Assembly (NCBI GenBank): GCA_016716885.1
Contig: JADJUV010000165.1
Location: 1 to 44,141 of the forward strand
Reading direction: 5' to 3'
Source of the DNA: Candidatus Trichofilum aggregatum
GTDB lineage: Bacteria > Chloroflexota > Anaerolineae > Promineifilales > Promineifilaceae
Length of the DNA stretch: 44,141 nucleotides
In this document: positions 43,932 to 44,141 of the stretch, one piece after another
Layout of the letters: each line of letters starts with the position of its first letter
Numbering within the stretch: the stretch's first letter is position 1
Notes under the pieces: model-generated
Seen by the model: the letters and a program-made list of their open reading frames with translations, nothing else
Database searches by the model: none
Told to the model about the DNA's origin: nothing
Program-made: the position numbers and the translations under genes

Positions 43932-44141
43932 ATGTTGAATGTTGCGTTGCTTGCCGGTATAGGCGGATTGACCCTGTTAAGCGCTTGACTGTAACGGCGG
44001 TGGCCGAGGCGGTGGAGACGGCCACGCGGCCGCAGACCGCCACACCCACCCCCTCATCCACCTTCACCTCACCCCCCCTCCCCACCGCCACGGCGACAAA
44101 TACCGCTACATCCACATCCACCCCGTCCCCCACGGCGACCC
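43932..44141 (+). CDS. Secreted Thr/Pro-rich protein, 3' partial
   Basis: M-L-N-V-A-L-L-A-G-I-G-G-L-T-L-L-S-A is a membrane or signal helix. After an apparent one-base shift near 43985 the reading continues L-T-V-T-A-V-A-E-A-V-E-T-A-T and into a Thr/Pro/Ser linker (T-P-T-P-S-S-T-F-T, T-A-T-A-T-N-T-A-T-S-T-S-T-P) to the window edge. This architecture is characteristic of Chloroflexota exported proteins. The function lies beyond the window. A GCGGCCGC octamer occurs at 44026. Confidence 0.45.

Larger units (their letters stand above)
268..44033. repeat. GCGGCCGC highly iterated palindrome, 53 copies
   Basis: Counted by eye. Positions include 268, 1243, 1426, 1841, 2022, 3473, 3479, 3531, 3650, 3824, 5836, 6493, 10870, 11680, 11845, 13317, 14087, 16068, 16301, 18510, 21079, 21271, 23415, 24611, 26025, 26352, 28572, 29183, 29330, 30637, 30689, 31635, 31666, 32358, 32918, 35413, 35775, 35794, 35955, 36057, 36988, 37296, 37655, 37807, 38968, 39260, 39280, 40033, 41773, 42782, 43155, 43216 and 44026. 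The flanking base is often C on the left and G on the right. About two thirds are in genes, mostly read as Ala-Ala-Ala; the rest are intergenic. Confidence 0.9.

Noticed and set aside
1..44141. tRNA or rRNA genes
   Set aside because: I looked for cloverleaf-like segments with T-loop words and for conserved rRNA words and found none that I could support.

Overview
The window looks like a chromosomal stretch of an environmental member of the Chloroflexota (an Anaerolineae- or Ardenticatenia-like bacterium). This is an inference from gene content: secreted proteins end in a short Y/F-L-P/A-type tail (32114 and 35819, minus strand), a Thr/Pro-rich secreted protein starts at the right edge, lipoproteins are abundant, and the non-coding DNA is full of palindromic repeats. 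The strongest DNA-level signature is the octamer GCGGCCGC, which I count 53 times by eye where chance predicts about one. It behaves like the cyanobacterial HIP1 repeat but has a different sequence.

Layout. Positions 1-16265, all plus strand, form a sugar and sugar-acid catabolic locus: FAD-linked oxidase, Fe-S partner, sugar isomerase/epimerase, UPF0261 (Tm-1-like) protein, creatininase-like protein, LacI regulator, a ChvE/GguA/GguB-type monosaccharide ABC transporter, an NAD-dependent epimerase, and then AraB-, AraD- and AraA-like genes of L-arabinose use. Many of these are cut by single-base frameshifts. Positions 16266-19560 hold two small unknown proteins and a frameshifted ABC1/UbiB-family kinase. 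A complete but defective IS (TIRs and 9-bp TSD, 19548-20968) follows.

Positions 21126-28970 hold a well-preserved respiratory locus. A minus-strand operon (LysR regulator, octaheme membrane cytochrome, Tat-exported 4x[4Fe-4S] protein, NrfD quinol-interacting subunit) diverges from a plus-strand pair (dodecaheme lipoprotein, lipoprotein with four rhodanese domains) across an intergenic region carrying a double LysR-type palindrome. It reads as a quinone-linked electron conduit to the outside of the cell coupled to sulfane-sulfur handling, with no recognisable terminal reductase. This is the best candidate here for an undescribed system.

Positions 29493-31504 contain small genes flanked by integron-type attC sites, one of them well formed (30836-30922). 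Positions 32114-37256 (minus) carry a large frameshifted ELW-repeat secreted protein, a CBM6-like remnant and two small membrane proteins. Positions 37380-37620 contain an IS-end remnant and poly-G tracts that look like assembly damage. Then come an alpha/beta hydrolase, a hydrolase remnant, a DUF411 lipoprotein next to a cupredoxin lipoprotein, a NarL-type response regulator with a frameshifted sensor kinase, more repeats, and the start of a secreted protein.

Intergenic DNA holds several distinct repeat families: modular elements with common ends and exchangeable palindromic cores, a 94-bp MITE in two copies, a 101-bp hairpin element, a GCGGCCGC-bearing dispersed repeat, and terminators built from GCGGCCGC. 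The many single-base frameshifts may be consensus errors rather than true pseudogenes. Gene calls below are therefore of the inferred ancestral genes.
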